Positions 9,301 to 18,777 of a stretch of DNA of 64,000 nucleotides are shown in pieces (within the stretch, counting starts at the first letter, position 1; every line of letters starts with the position of its first letter). A program made the position numbers and the translations under genes. Origin of the DNA: Bacteroidales bacterium (GTDB lineage: Bacteria > Bacteroidota > Bacteroidia > Bacteroidales > UBA932); NCBI GenBank assembly GCA_017962025.1, contig JAGCWD010000123.1:1-64000 (forward strand). Reading direction: 5' to 3'. Under the pieces are notes generated by a model. It was not told the origin of the DNA. It saw only the letters and a list, made by a program, of their open reading frames with translations, and did not search any database.

Positions 9301-10296
9301 AAAATAGTCCACTCCTCCGAAATAGGTACCTGCCCACAACCCTCCTTCCCTATCCACGAACACAGAGCAAACCGCGTTGTCGCTGAGGGAATACCTATCG
9401 GTCAGGGAATTTGTAAAATGATGCAATTCCTTTGTGCGTAAGTCATAGAAAAAAAGTCCGCTTTCCGTTGCCGCATAGTATTCCCCGCTTGGGGTCATAA
9501 GGATGTCGTGGCACCGGATAGTGGTTCCGTTCTCATCATTGGTCTCAACCTTATCGCAGTCTCCTGAAAAAAGGTCTATCCTCCAAATTCCATCAGTAAG
9601 AGAACCTATCAGCATGTTGTTACCCTGGGATTTTTCCATGCACAGGACGACGGATTTCTGAAGGAAAGGATAATGTGTGCAGGTGGTCAGACCGTCTGTG
9701 GAATAATATATTCCTCTTCCGTAGGTTCCTATCCAGATTTTGCCCGATTCCTCAATATACAAGGACCAGACATCCATCGGAAAAGGTAAAAACTTAATCC
9801 ATTCCCTGTCTGGTGAAATATAGAAGACTCCTTGTTGTTCCACACCAACCCATAGGACACCGACAGAGTCGCTGATTATTTCCGTCACCGATTTCTCTAT
9901 GGATTCTCCTCCCTCGGTCTCGACAACAAATTGTGTGAAGGTATCTGTTGCCGGGTTATAACAATATAGACCGGTATCTGTACCGACCCACATAATCCCC
10001 TCTTCGTCTTCATATAGTTTGTTGACACAATTGCTTTTGAGGCTGCCTGGCAAGGAGGAATAGCCGTATCGCTTTATCTTGTTTCCGTCATATCTGTCAA
10101 GCCCGTCTTTGGTAGCAAACCACATGAAACCAGTATGGTCCTGTAAGATGTCATTTACAGTATTATGGGAAAGACCTTCGCTTACGCTGATATTCTTGAA
10201 ATAGAAACGAGGGGGAAAGTTCTCACCTGAAAGAGGTAAGAAAAACAGTATGAAAACAACTGTCAATAAAGCTTTTCTTAATTCTGCATTTCCCAT
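6388..10296 (-). CDS. Hybrid two-component system sensor histidine kinase/response regulator (HTCS)
   Basis: One-protein signalling system that senses a ligand, usually a glycan fragment, in the periplasm and regulates DNA in the cytoplasm. It is 1302 residues. In order: signal segment (about 1-24), two seven-bladed regulator-propeller domains with repeated blades such as GLSHNTVNDILQDHTGFMW (about 30-660), a Y_Y_Y domain (about 690-755), one membrane segment (about 757-777), HisKA with VAHEIRTPLSLIDGP (phospho-His near 805), HATPase with GSGIGLPFSRSLAELHGG, a receiver with SDVMMPRMDG (Asp near 1097), and a C-terminal AraC DNA-binding domain (about 1190-1302). All catalytic residues appear present. 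Members usually sit beside susC/susD-type loci; none is here. A poor -7 match (TATATTTA, 10302-10309) abuts the start. Confidence 0.95.
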   Translation of the reverse strand: MGNAELRKALLTVVFILFFLPLSGENFPPRFYFKNISVSEGLSHNTVNDILQDHTGFMWFATKDGLDRYDGNKIKRYGYSSLPGSLKSNCVNKLYEDEEGIMWVGTDTGLYCYNPATDTFTQFVVETEGGESIEKSVTEIISDSVGVLWVGVEQQGVFYISPDREWIKFLPFPMDVWSLYIEESGKIWIGTYGRGIYYSTDGLTTCTHYPFLQKSVVLCMEKSQGNNMLIGSLTDGIWRIDLFSGDCDKVETNDENGTTIRCHDILMTPSGEYYAATESGLFFYDLRTKELHHFTNSLTDRYSLSDNAVCSVFVDREGGLWAGTYFGGVDYFSKSSSYFEKYYPDGSPSGLQGKRIREFCKDPLGNIWVSSEDGGLAVFNSDNGTIDYIEESRAFKNVHALCEIDGTIWVGSFTDGLRIFDVNTRKGIRSYTGERSTVLKDNGVFSICHLSSGKVLLGTRYGLLEYEKETDSFREIPELEHYFIFNIKEDHLGNVWIATDANGVWCHESDGSWSHYSQEDLNGGTIPFGQALGISEDGENNVWITTQGGGICKFERESKTFLSYYELFSRPCTTVYDIVEDHKGAIWMTTNNGLYRISPNRKEMLVITEDSGLPTNQFSSGSAFLDENGILYLGTIEGFIRFDTNKFERPAFEPKLVVTDFTTPEGTILPGDRIVLDNRQNSFSISLAALCYQNKHMYPIEYMMEGLEDQWILLPSSGEVSYSRLPSGNYSFKARIADAYVDKEGLSFEIRVKPPFYLSWWAFLLYAILAALVFRLLQKYAHQRLLIESERETYKSKIDFFTNVAHEIRTPLSLIDGPLEGILEKKTLDPEIRTDLEIMKRNSENLLRLSNQLLTFRKIEKGGYQLTFKKCDILPLVEGAVERFMPAIKKNGLSIEKDFVQGGITAFVNEDAFKTILDNLIGNAVKYGETNITVRLKDYSKDGEPFFSLTVENDGNLIPESLRDDIFKPFFRYEAVPDSHSGSGIGLPFSRSLAELHGGTLVMVPDSNKNIFSLSLPMKQAGYRAESTQVHEDLDYVEEAVLSDESDQRQAVLVVEDNEDLRLFIFQKLRGLYTVYVAGDGEEAIRVLSENIIHVIVSDVMMPRMDGIELCGKVKSDLRFSHIPVILLTAKTDVESKIGGLNAGADAYIEKPFSIQYLMASVANQLENRRKLQQLFMKSPLALSAEQSGSQEDRKFIEKMDAVIAEHYSDPEFNMDEFAQLMFLSRSSFYRKIKGLLDMGPSELIRYERLKRAADLLVEDRYPISEISVMVGFNSASYFSKCFQAQYGVLPKDYAASIKKGQ

Positions 10297-10341
10297 ATCT
10301 GTAAATATACTAATTATTTAGAATCTAGGTCTGCCACATAG

Positions 10342-10375
10342 AAAAAATAGATGGTACCGAAATCGGCACCATCTA
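10342..10375 (-). terminator. Rho-independent terminator after frdB
   Basis: Read on the minus strand, a 12-bp stem TAGATGGTGCCG / CGGTACCATCTA (one G-U pair) with a short AT-rich loop is followed by TTTTTT. It ends the frdA-frdB transcript before the HTCS gene. Confidence 0.9.
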
Positions 10376-10400
10376 CATTTTGAGATATTGATTAATCTAA

Positions 10401-11180
10401 TTAATCGCGGAATTTTGCCTTGAGGAATTCGCGGTTCAGACGGGCGATATGCTCGATGGAGATACCCTTCGGGCACTCCATTTCGCAAGCGCGGGTGTTG
10501 GTGCAACCGCCGAAACCAAGTTCTTCCATCTTGGCAACCATGTTCTTGGCCCTTCTTGCAGCCTCGGGACGACCCTGAGGAAGAAGAGCAAGAGAGGAAA
10601 CGCGGGCCGCAACGAACAACATTGCAGAACCGTTCTTACACGTTGCTACACAAGCTCCGCAACCGACACAGGCGGCAGCATCCATGCTCTTCTCAGCATT
10701 GTCGTGAGGAATCAGTATGGCATTGCCGTCCTGGGCTGATCCGGTACGGACAGAAATGAATCCGCCGGCCTGAAGGATCTTGTCAAATGCGCTGCGATCA
10801 ACCACAAGGTCTTTGATAATAGGGAATGCAGGACTCCTGAAAGGTTCTACCGTGATTGTAGCCCCATTCTTGAAGTGACGCATGAAAAGTTGGCAGGTGG
10901 TCACATGGTCATCCGGACCATGGGCGCGGCCGTCGATGTAGAGGGAGCATGCTCCGCAGATTCCTTCGCGGCAGTCATGGTCGAAAGAAACAGGACCGCT
11001 GCTCTGACACCCTCTTTCAACTGCTACAGGATCATTGCCTTCACGGATAAGCTGCTCGTTCAGGATGTCAAGCATCTCGAGGAACGAAGCGTCCTCTTCA
11101 ATACCTGAGATGTGATAGGTCTCAAAATGACCCTGTTCACGGGCGTTCTTCTGACGCCATATCTTAAGATTGAAATCCAT
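10401..11180 (-). CDS. frdB: Fumarate reductase/succinate dehydrogenase iron-sulfur subunit
   Basis: Electron-transfer subunit that passes electrons between the membrane cytochrome b and the FrdA flavin. It is 259 residues. [2Fe-2S] ligands: Cys70, 75, 78 and 96 (motif CREGICGAC). The [4Fe-4S]/[3Fe-4S] motifs are [11 protein letters not shown] (171-181) and [12 protein letters not shown] (226-237). The third cysteine region CTNTRAC fits the Bacteroidota/Wolinella-type enzymes. The gene starts 6 bases after frdA, in one operon closed by a strong terminator. In anaerobic Bacteroidales this enzyme normally works as fumarate reductase, making succinate. The cytochrome b gene is not here but near 61.9 kb. 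Confidence 0.95.
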   Translation of the reverse strand: MDFNLKIWRQKNAREQGHFETYHISGIEEDASFLEMLDILNEQLIREGNDPVAVERGCQSSGPVSFDHDCREGICGACSLYIDGRAHGPDDHVTTCQLFMRHFKNGATITVEPFRSPAFPIIKDLVVDRSAFDKILQAGGFISVRTGSAQDGNAILIPHDNAEKSMDAAACVGCGACVATCKNGSAMLFVAARVSSLALLPQGRPEAARRAKNMVAKMEELGFGGCTNTRACEMECPKGISIEHIARLNREFLKAKFRD

Positions 11181-11186
11181 ATCCGG

Positions 11187-13133
11187 TTATTCTTTGTAGT
11201 TTCTGGTTTTAACTTCGATAAACTCGTACTTGAGGGGTTCCTTGTGGAGTTCGGGTTCCTTATCCTCTCCCTTGTACTCCCAGGCAGCGACATACATGTA
11301 GTTGGCGTCGTCCCTCTTGGCTTCACCTTCCTCTGTCTGGCTCTCCTCACGGAAATGACCTCCACAGGATTCATTCCTGTTAAGGGCATCACGGGCCATA
11401 AGTTCGCCGATTTCGAAGAAGTCCTCAAGCCTGAGGGCTTTTTCGAGTTCCTGGTTGAACTGGTTCTGCTCTCCGGGAACACAGACATCCTCATAGAATT
11501 CTTTCTTGAGTTCCTTGATCAGTCCGATAGCCTTCTTCAGTCCTTCTTCGTTGCGGGCCATTCCAACATAGTCCCACATGATGTTTCCAAGCTTCTTGTG
11601 AATAGAATCAACTGTACGCTTTCCTTTTATCGAGAAGAGTTTGTCAATCCTGGCCTGGACAGCCTTCTCTGCCTCGTCGAATGCTGGATCGTTAGTGTCT
11701 GTCTTAGGCTCTGCAAACTTATTGGAAAGGTAGTCCGCGATAGTGACAGGAAGTACAAAGTAACCGTCGGCCAGACCCTGCATGAGAGCGGAAGCACCAA
11801 GGCGGTTGCCACCGTGATCGGAGAAGTTGGCTTCACCAATAGCGTAAAGACCCGGAATAGTGGTCTGAAGATCATAGTCAACCCAGATACCACCCATTGT
11901 GTAATGGATAGCCGGATAGATCATCATCGGTTCTTCCCAAGGGCTGACGTTATTGATCTTGTAGTACATATCAAAAAGGTTTCCATAGCGCTCCTGGACC
12001 CTCTGGTGACCAAGTCTCTTGATGGCATCGGCAAAATCAAGGAAAACTGCCAGACCTGTCTCGTTGACACCGAAACCTGCATCGCACCTTTCCTTTGCAG
12101 CACGTGAAGCTACGTCACGGGGAACAAGGTTACCGAAAGCAGGATAACGGCGCTCGAGATAGTAGTCACGGTCCTCTTCAGGAATCTGTGAAGGCTTTAT
12201 TTCCTTTTTACGAAGCCTCATCACATCTTCCATCCTCTTTGGTACCCAGATACGACCGTCATTACGGAGCGACTCGGACATAAGGGTAAGTTTGCACTGC
12301 TGGTCTCCATGGACAGGAATACAGGTAGGATGGATCTGTGCAAAGCAAGGATTGGCGAAATATGCTCCCTTCTTATAGCACTGCCATGCAGCGGAACCAT
12401 TGCTATTCATAGCGTTGGTGGAAAGGAAATAAGTATTTCCATAACCTCCAGTAGCAATTACTACTGCATGGGCTCCGAACCTTTCGAGTTTTCCGGTCAC
12501 AAGGTTGCGTGCAATAATACCCTTTGCCTGACCATTTATAACAACAAGGTCGAGCATTTCATGACGAGGATAACTTGTAACGGTTCCAGCTGCAATCTGG
12601 CGGTTAAGGGCAGCGTAGGCTCCGAGAAGAAGTTGCTGTCCGGTTTGACCGCGGGCATAGAATGTACGGCTCACCTGGACACCTCCGAAGGAACGGTTGG
12701 CAAGATAGCCGCCGTATTCACGGGCGAAAGGTACTCCCTGGGCAACACACTGGTCGATGATAGCTGCACTCACTTCTGCAAGACGATAGACGTTGGCTTC
12801 ACGGCTGCGGTAATCACCTCCCTTGATTGTATCATAGAAGAGACGATATACAGCATCGTTGTCATTCTGATAATTCTTTGCAGCATTTATGCCTCCCTGG
12901 GCGGCAATTGAATGAGCACGGCGGGGAGAATCGCTGATGCAGAAAATCTTGACATTATAACCAAGTTCTCCGAGTGAAGCTGCTGCGGACGCACCACCAA
13001 GGCCCGTTCCTACAACTATAACCTCGAGCTTTCTCCTGTTGTTGGGATTGACAAGACGGAGTTCCGACTTACGTTTGGTCCATTTTTCTGCCAAAGGTCC
13101 GTCAGGAATCTTTGAGATTAATTTATCGGCCAT
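11187..13133 (-). CDS. frdA: Fumarate reductase/succinate dehydrogenase flavoprotein subunit
   Basis: Catalytic subunit with covalent FAD that interconverts fumarate and succinate. It is 648 residues, the usual length of the Bacteroidota form. Seen: [15 protein letters not shown] as the FAD-binding Rossmann motif (about 41-55), [14 protein letters not shown] with the FAD-linking His near 74, active-site segment [11 protein letters not shown], and [19 protein letters not shown] in the C-terminal half of the FAD domain. It is followed after 6 bases by frdB. No cytochrome b gene precedes it; the next gene upstream is an unrelated secreted hydrolase. A promoter matching TAnnTTTG is not evident in the 79 bases upstream. 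Confidence 0.96.
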   Translation of the reverse strand: MADKLISKIPDGPLAEKWTKRKSELRLVNPNNRRKLEVIVVGTGLGGASAAASLGELGYNVKIFCISDSPRRAHSIAAQGGINAAKNYQNDNDAVYRLFYDTIKGGDYRSREANVYRLAEVSAAIIDQCVAQGVPFAREYGGYLANRSFGGVQVSRTFYARGQTGQQLLLGAYAALNRQIAAGTVTSYPRHEMLDLVVINGQAKGIIARNLVTGKLERFGAHAVVIATGGYGNTYFLSTNAMNSNGSAAWQCYKKGAYFANPCFAQIHPTCIPVHGDQQCKLTLMSESLRNDGRIWVPKRMEDVMRLRKKEIKPSQIPEEDRDYYLERRYPAFGNLVPRDVASRAAKERCDAGFGVNETGLAVFLDFADAIKRLGHQRVQERYGNLFDMYYKINNVSPWEEPMMIYPAIHYTMGGIWVDYDLQTTIPGLYAIGEANFSDHGGNRLGASALMQGLADGYFVLPVTIADYLSNKFAEPKTDTNDPAFDEAEKAVQARIDKLFSIKGKRTVDSIHKKLGNIMWDYVGMARNEEGLKKAIGLIKELKKEFYEDVCVPGEQNQFNQELEKALRLEDFFEIGELMARDALNRNESCGGHFREESQTEEGEAKRDDANYMYVAAWEYKGEDKEPELHKEPLKYEFIEVKTRNYKE

Positions 13134-13212
13134 TTTAGAATATGTTAGTTGATTTATTCCGGTTATTATGAATTAGTCTGCAATTTTAATGATTTTTATT
13201 GTATTCCGCAAT

Positions 13213-14277
13213 TCAATGAACCACTTTTGGAAGTTTACGGAGATACATAAGCCGGTATTTTCTATAGACTTTCCTAACAAAGCGGTCATAGGCTGAAGGA
13301 GAAATAGTCCTGGAAAATTTAGAGTCTGAAATCTTTTCAACTTCATTACATTCCGGAACACAACCATTTTCAAATCCATATATTCCTTTAATGACAAGGG
13401 ATTGGTTACATATCTGGGCATTATCCCCATCCTTGTATTCTTTCATGAAGGACGGAATATGATCGCTCGAAAATACCTTTATGGGAATATAAACACTAGT
13501 AGTAGGGCATCCAAGGATTGTCCAGGCCACAGTCAGCATGGGATCCTCTCCGGGAACAACTCCTTCGAATACAATTGAAGAAGAAGTGATGTCCCTCATT
13601 ATAGGCTTTCCAGAACGGGATATATAATTGAATATTTCCTTATGTCCGATAGTAGAAACATCCAATCCTCCCAAAATCTCATAAGCTCTCTTCAACCTGT
13701 CCTCACCCTTTCTGTCGGCAGGACGACCACTGCGTGTGAAATTGGTGACAACCATGTATCCTCCGGGTTCTTCGGCTACTTCATATTTCTTGTAAGAATG
13801 GTTGTTAACCTCGAAATAGGCAGCTCCTCCCTTGGCATCTATGATTCCGAAATTGGCTTCCACCCCCCATGGTTTCGGCAGGGAATCGAGCAACCTCTCA
13901 AAATCCCTTACGTCTGAACATATTCCCAAAGCCTTGAACATCAAGACTCCTTCCTTATCCATCAAAGATTCAGGTACATCATCATCCTTGAGGTCATATG
14001 TAGCCGTGTTCATTATACAAAATCCTGCAGAATTGTGTCCGGCCCAGACTTCCCCTCCTTTTGAAGATGAATTTACAAGACCTATGAAATTATAGGTTGG
14101 ACCACTGAACCATTGCATCCTGTTGTTGAGTTCGCTGGTTTCTCTGTGTTTGAGCATAACAGGTCTGCCATCTGCACGGGCATTTCCTGAAATGATGACA
14201 GAAGTACAACAGAACGCCTTAACAGAGCAAATGAGGATTAAGTAAACAATCAAATAAAACCTAGAATAACGTGCCAT
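13213..14277 (-). CDS. Secreted Ntn-hydrolase of the choloylglycine/C45 type
   Basis: Probable linear-amide hydrolase of the N-terminal-nucleophile superfamily; the substrate is unknown. It is 354 residues, with a signal peptide at about 1-22. Cys24 in CCTSVIISG would become the N-terminal nucleophile after cleavage. Supporting segments: [19 protein letters not shown], which fits the penicillin acylase/C45 core, and [13 protein letters not shown] in the second strand layer. Bile-salt hydrolases have a similar N-terminal Cys, but the other BSH signature residues are not clear, so that function is not claimed. Its start overlaps the 3' end of ruvB by 17 bases, so it is read from the ruvB transcript. 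Confidence 0.75.
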   Translation of the reverse strand: MARYSRFYLIVYLILICSVKAFCCTSVIISGNARADGRPVMLKHRETSELNNRMQWFSGPTYNFIGLVNSSSKGGEVWAGHNSAGFCIMNTATYDLKDDDVPESLMDKEGVLMFKALGICSDVRDFERLLDSLPKPWGVEANFGIIDAKGGAAYFEVNNHSYKKYEVAEEPGGYMVVTNFTRSGRPADRKGEDRLKRAYEILGGLDVSTIGHKEIFNYISRSGKPIMRDITSSSIVFEGVVPGEDPMLTVAWTILGCPTTSVYIPIKVFSSDHIPSFMKEYKDGDNAQICNQSLVIKGIYGFENGCVPECNEVEKISDSKFSRTISPSAYDRFVRKVYRKYRLMYLRKLPKVVH

Positions 14278-15292
14278 TTTCTGTCTTGTTTGCCTCGAGT
14301 TCAGCTTCCATTCCTAAATGTTTGTAAGCCAGTTCGGTAGCTATTCTTCCTCGCTGGGTTCTTACAATGAATCCTTCCTTTATGAGGAAAGGTTCATAAA
14401 CTTCTTCAAAGGTTCCCTGGTCTTCACTTATAGCTGTCGCTATAGTATTGGCTCCAACAGGACCACCTTTGAATGTGGATATGATGGTTCTTAGAATCTT
14501 ATTATCTATGGAATCCAGTCCTCTAGTGTCTATCTTCAACTTATTAAGAGCATATCTTGCAATATCAAGGTCAATATGTCCATCTCCCATAACCTGGGCG
14601 AAATCTCGAACCCTTTTAAGAAGAGCATTGGCAATCCTGGGGGTTCCCCTGCTCCTTAAAGCGACTTCCTTTGACGCTTCATCGTCAATCGTAACTTTCA
14701 GGATCCTGGCACTCCTTCTAACTATCCTTATAAGATCGGAAGTATCATAATATTCAAGAGCGCAATTTATTCCAAAACGTTCGCGAAGTGGTGCCGTTAG
14801 GAGACCGCTTCTGGTAGTTGCCCCGACCAAAGTGAAAGGATTGAGCGATATCCTGACAGACCTGGCACCAGGGCCCTTGTCTATCATTATATCTATCACA
14901 TAATCCTCCATTGCGGAATAGAGGTATTCCTCCACTTCCGGAGAAAGCCTGTGGATTTCGTCTATGAACAGGACATCCCCTTTCTCAAGGGAAGTAAGGA
15001 GTCCAGCCAGGTCCCCGGGTTTGTCTAGCACAGGACCTGAGGTTATCTTCATATTCACACCCATCTCATTGGCTATGATATGGGCAAGGGTTGTTTTTCC
15101 CAAGCCGGGTGGGCCGTGGAAAAGGACATGGTCCAGAGCTTCGCCCCTCATCTTGGCAGCCTTGATGTAGATATTGAGATTGGATACTATTTCTTTTTGG
15201 CCGGTGAAGTCTTCAAGTTCCTGGGGGCGGATTATTCCGTCCAAATCCTTATCTTTGTCGACGTTTGTATTGTGCGGATCGAATTCTGTCAT
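14261..15292 (-). CDS. ruvB: Holliday junction branch migration ATPase RuvB
   Basis: AAA+ motor that drives branch migration with RuvA. It is 343 residues. Seen: [12 protein letters not shown] at the start of the ATPase domain, Walker [13 protein letters not shown] near 59-70, Walker [11 protein letters not shown], sensor motif [11 protein letters not shown], and the C-terminal winged helix ending [16 protein letters not shown]. It is divergent from mfd across a 253-base AT-rich gap, with its own promoter. The downstream hydrolase gene overlaps its 3' end. Confidence 0.97.
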   Translation of the reverse strand: MTEFDPHNTNVDKDKDLDGIIRPQELEDFTGQKEIVSNLNIYIKAAKMRGEALDHVLFHGPPGLGKTTLAHIIANEMGVNMKITSGPVLDKPGDLAGLLTSLEKGDVLFIDEIHRLSPEVEEYLYSAMEDYVIDIMIDKGPGARSVRISLNPFTLVGATTRSGLLTAPLRERFGINCALEYYDTSDLIRIVRRSARILKVTIDDEASKEVALRSRGTPRIANALLKRVRDFAQVMGDGHIDLDIARYALNKLKIDTRGLDSIDNKILRTIISTFKGGPVGANTIATAISEDQGTFEEVYEPFLIKEGFIVRTQRGRIATELAYKHLGMEAELEANKTENGTLF

Positions 15293-15545
15293 CAGGGGTC
15301 TTATTAATCAATACAAATATATTGATTTATTTTTATTTGAATGATGGTTTTGTATAAGTTGTTGATAAGTTAATAACTATTATAAATTATTAAAAATCAA
15401 TAATTTATATTATTAATAACCTTTATTTGAACTATCGGAAGATTCTTTGTTGAAAGTTGAAATCTTTTTTGAATTGGAAGAGTAACATTTTCAACCAGGA
15501 AATAAACAGTATTATCAACAGCTTTTTAACACCATCCGAGGTATT
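15293..15545. other. AT-rich divergent intergenic region with TGTTGATAA repeats
   Basis: The 253-base gap between ruvB and mfd is strongly AT-rich. TGTTGATAA (reverse TTATCAACA) occurs at 15360-15368 (minus sense) and 15512-15520 (plus sense), with a third copy at 15547-15555 at the very start of mfd. TTATCAACA differs by one base from the DnaA box TTATCCACA. No clear TAnnTTTG element was found for mfd. It could be a regulatory region, a DnaA-binding cluster or simple AT-rich chance. Confidence 0.35.
15314..15321 (-). promoter_or_regulatory. -7 promoter element for ruvB
   Basis: TATATTTG on the minus strand, 22 bases upstream of the ruvB ATG, matches TAnnTTTG. Confidence 0.55.
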
Positions 15546-18500
15546 ATGTTGATAAGTTCGAAGTCGGGATCAAAACTCGAGCTGGAACTTGCGGTAAGGA
15601 AGGAAGTCTATTGTAAGGGACTCTTCCTTTCCGCGAGATGGTTTGTGCTTTCTGAAATAGCCAAAACTGGAACACATGTAGTCCTTCTGCCGGACAGGGA
15701 AAGTGCAGAGTACTGTTCATCAGACATTTATGGTCTTGTTGAAGGAGATATAGTTTTTTATCTTCCTGATAGTGGAAAATCCATTGAAAGAAGCAATTAC
15801 AAGTCTTCTGTAGGTGTCCAGAGAACATCAGCCATCGGAAAACTGATGGATAATCATGATAACTCGAAAAGGTTGTTCATCATAACTTATCCTGATGCGT
15901 TGAAGGAAAAGATACCGTCTGTTTCCAAGATAAGTACATCGGTATTGAAGATTTCAAAGGATCAGGAAATAACCCATGACCGGATAAAGGAAATACTCGC
16001 GGATATGGGATTTGAGAAAGTTGATTTTGTATCGGCTCCCGGGCAGTATAGTATAAGGGGATCCATAATTGACGTTTTTTCATATTCTTACAATCATCCT
16101 TACAGGTTTTCTTTTTTCGGTAACGAAGTAGAAAAAATCCATGTCTTTGATTGCAACACCCAACTATCTGTAGAAGAAAAGGAAGAAGTGGAAATCTTTC
16201 CGGACCTAGTTTCCGGCGATGAAGGATCAGGAATAAATGTTTCCAGCCTGTTTCCTGAGGACACTGTTGTTTGGGCAGATTCTTCAGACATGTACAGGAA
16301 GGAAGATTTCTTCAGGGAATTGGATTCCTTCAAGAAGGTGTTCCTCGACGTTCCGCTGGAAGTGGATAATGATGAAGTAATAAAGTTCAGTATATCCCCA
16401 CAACCTTCTTTCAATAAAAATTTTGAACTTCTTTCTGCTGACATAAGGAAGAATATGGAAAAAGGATATAAGGTTTTCATATTCAGTGAGAAAAAGTCCC
16501 AGATAGAAAGATTGAGGTCCATCCTTATTGAAAATAAAGGATTAGTCCCGGAATTCGTTTCCGGAAAGAATATCCATTCGGGTTTCATCGATCACGAAGA
16601 CAAGATATGCTGTTATTCCGACCATGAAATCTTCGACCGTTTCCACAGGGTGAGCATCCGGAGGACTGTGGAAAAGAGCGAACAACTTACCCTTAATGAC
16701 CTGACTGCTTTCAATATTGGTGACTATGTTGTCCATATAGATCATGGTGTAGGAATATTCGGTGGCCTCGTCAGGATGAAGGATGACAAGGGAAGGATGA
16801 GGGAGGTAGTAAAGATCATGTACAAGGATGGAGATGTTGTGTTCGTTTCCGTCCATGCATTGAACAAGATATCCCGTTTCCGTTCCAAGGAAGGCGAAGT
16901 TCCAAGGATAAACAAACTTGGATCCAAGTCATGGCAGACCCTTAAAGCCAGCGCGAAATCCAGGATAAAGGACATCGCCAAGGATCTTATCCAACTCTAT
17001 GCTAAAAGAAAGGCTTCCAAGGGATTCGCCTTTTCAGCAGACAGTTACCTTCAGGAAGAGCTTGAGTCTTCATTTATGTATGAGGACACTCCAGACCAGG
17101 AAAGCGCAACAAAGGCAGTTAAGATGGATATGGAGGATCCGAGCCCGATGGACAGGCTTATCTGCGGAGATGTGGGTTTTGGAAAAACAGAGATAGCCAT
17201 ACGTGCTGCTTTCAAAGCTGTTTCAGACGGAAAGCAGGTTGCCGTGCTTGTTCCTACCACAATCCTCGCTCTTCAGCATTTTACCACCTTTTCTTCCCGT
17301 CTGAAAGATTTTCCATGCTCAATAGAATATGTCAGCAGACTCAGGACTACAAAAGAGATTAATAGTATTAAGTCCAGGCTTAAGTCCGGAAGTCTCGATA
17401 TAGTCATAGGAACCCATAAACTCCTCGGTAAAGAATTTGAATTCAAGGATTTGGGTCTTCTGATAATAGACGAGGAACAGAAATTCGGAGTGTCAGCAAA
17501 AGAAAAACTCAGACAGATTAAATCTTCTGTTGACACCCTGACACTGACAGCGACTCCTATTCCCAGAACCCTCCAGTTCTCGCTTCTGGGAGCGAGAGAC
17601 CTTTCAATTATCAACACCCCTCCGCCAAACAGGATTCCTATTCAAACAGAAATAATCCTTTTCAACGAAGAGGAAATAAAGAGCATTATCAATTATGAGC
17701 TGAACAGGGGTGGGCAACTGTTCTTCCTTCACAACAAGGTTGAAGAGCTGCACTCCATCTATGAGATTGTCCACCGCCTGGTTCCTGACATGCGGATTTG
17801 TGTGGCACACGGCCAGATGGAACCGAAGGAATTGGAGAACAGGATGCTTGATTTTATCCGCGGTGACTATGACATGCTCCTGTGTACCACAATCATTGAA
17901 AACGGCCTTGACATCCCCAATGCCAATACCATAATAATCAATCAAGCCCAGAACATAGGCTTGAGCGACCTTCACCAGCTCCGGGGCAGGGTCGGACGAT
18001 CCAACAGGAAGGCTTTCTGTTATTTGATAGTTCCTCCATTGGTGACAATCACCGAAGATGCCAGGAGGAGGCTCAAGGCAATTGAAGAGTTTTCAGATCT
18101 TGGCAGCGGATTCAACATAGCCATGCAGGACCTTGATATCCGTGGGGCTGGTAATCTCCTTGGTGCTGAACAGAGCGGTTTCATAATGGATATGGGATAT
18201 GAGACCTATCAGAAGATTCTGGCCGAAGCTATGGAAGAACTTGGGTTTGAAACCGGCATTACCACAGGCAGGAAAGAAGAATCCTTTATTAAGGATTGTA
18301 CCGTGGAAACAGACCAGATTGCAGTTATTCCAGATTCCTACATGGACATCACCGCCGAGAAAATAAGGATTTACAAGCAACTTGACAGTCTCTCAAGCGA
18401 CAAGGAGATAGACAGGGCTAGGGAACGCCTGTCCGACCGTTTCGGAGAACTGCCCCTTGAAGTTGACAACCTCTTCAATGTGGTAAAAATAAGGAATCTC

Positions 18501-18737
18501 GGCGGAAAACTTGGATTCGAGAAGATAATCATCAAGAATGGGATGATGATAATGTTCTTTATATCCAATCCTATGTCTGCCTATTATAAAACCAGGATAT
18601 TCTCAGACATCCTTTCACAAATAAACAAGAATCAGGGTCTGTTCAACCTCAAGCAGACAGAAGGGAAATTAAAGATAGTTTCCAGGGGGATAAATTCGCT
18701 TCCAGAGGCCCTCTACACGCTTCAGAAATTGCAATAA
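15546..18737 (+). CDS. mfd: Transcription-repair coupling factor Mfd
   Basis: DNA translocase that removes RNA polymerase stalled at lesions and recruits UvrA. It is 1063 residues, slightly shorter than the E. coli protein. In order: UvrB-like N-terminal domains, an RNA-polymerase-interacting CarD-like domain (NIGDYVVHIDHGVGIFGGL near 390-410), helicase domain 1 with GDVGFGKTEIAIRAAF (Walker A near 540) and DEEQ box IIDEEQKFGV, helicase domain 2 with HQLRGRVGRSNRKAFCYL, and a C-terminal TRCF domain. It is monocistronic by spacing; coaX 40 bases downstream has its own promoter. Confidence 0.97.
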   Translation: MLISSKSGSKLELELAVRKEVYCKGLFLSARWFVLSEIAKTGTHVVLLPDRESAEYCSSDIYGLVEGDIVFYLPDSGKSIERSNYKSSVGVQRTSAIGKLMDNHDNSKRLFIITYPDALKEKIPSVSKISTSVLKISKDQEITHDRIKEILADMGFEKVDFVSAPGQYSIRGSIIDVFSYSYNHPYRFSFFGNEVEKIHVFDCNTQLSVEEKEEVEIFPDLVSGDEGSGINVSSLFPEDTVVWADSSDMYRKEDFFRELDSFKKVFLDVPLEVDNDEVIKFSISPQPSFNKNFELLSADIRKNMEKGYKVFIFSEKKSQIERLRSILIENKGLVPEFVSGKNIHSGFIDHEDKICCYSDHEIFDRFHRVSIRRTVEKSEQLTLNDLTAFNIGDYVVHIDHGVGIFGGLVRMKDDKGRMREVVKIMYKDGDVVFVSVHALNKISRFRSKEGEVPRINKLGSKSWQTLKASAKSRIKDIAKDLIQLYAKRKASKGFAFSADSYLQEELESSFMYEDTPDQESATKAVKMDMEDPSPMDRLICGDVGFGKTEIAIRAAFKAVSDGKQVAVLVPTTILALQHFTTFSSRLKDFPCSIEYVSRLRTTKEINSIKSRLKSGSLDIVIGTHKLLGKEFEFKDLGLLIIDEEQKFGVSAKEKLRQIKSSVDTLTLTATPIPRTLQFSLLGARDLSIINTPPPNRIPIQTEIILFNEEEIKSIINYELNRGGQLFFLHNKVEELHSIYEIVHRLVPDMRICVAHGQMEPKELENRMLDFIRGDYDMLLCTTIIENGLDIPNANTIIINQAQNIGLSDLHQLRGRVGRSNRKAFCYLIVPPLVTITEDARRRLKAIEEFSDLGSGFNIAMQDLDIRGAGNLLGAEQSGFIMDMGYETYQKILAEAMEELGFETGITTGRKEESFIKDCTVETDQIAVIPDSYMDITAEKIRIYKQLDSLSSDKEIDRARERLSDRFGELPLEVDNLFNVVKIRNLGGKLGFEKIIIKNGMMIMFFISNPMSAYYKTRIFSDILSQINKNQGLFNLKQTEGKLKIVSRGINSLPEALYTLQKLQ

Positions 18738-18743
18738 AATCAC

Positions 18744-18751
18744 TAAATTTG
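18744..18751 (+). promoter_or_regulatory. -7 promoter element for the coaX-lptC run
   Basis: TAAATTTG just after the mfd stop, 26 bases before the coaX ATG, matches TAnnTTTG. Confidence 0.55.
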
Positions 18752-18777
18752 AAGGTTATCCCTTAACGAAAGCAGCA

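Noticed and set aside
10302..10309. Minus-strand TATATTTA as the HTCS promoter
   Set aside because: It misses the last G of TAnnTTTG and abuts the start codon; too weak to list as a feature.
11112..12107. Plus-strand open frame of 331 codons inside frdA-frdB
   Set aside because: Both strands cannot be coding here; frdA on the minus strand has all its motifs.
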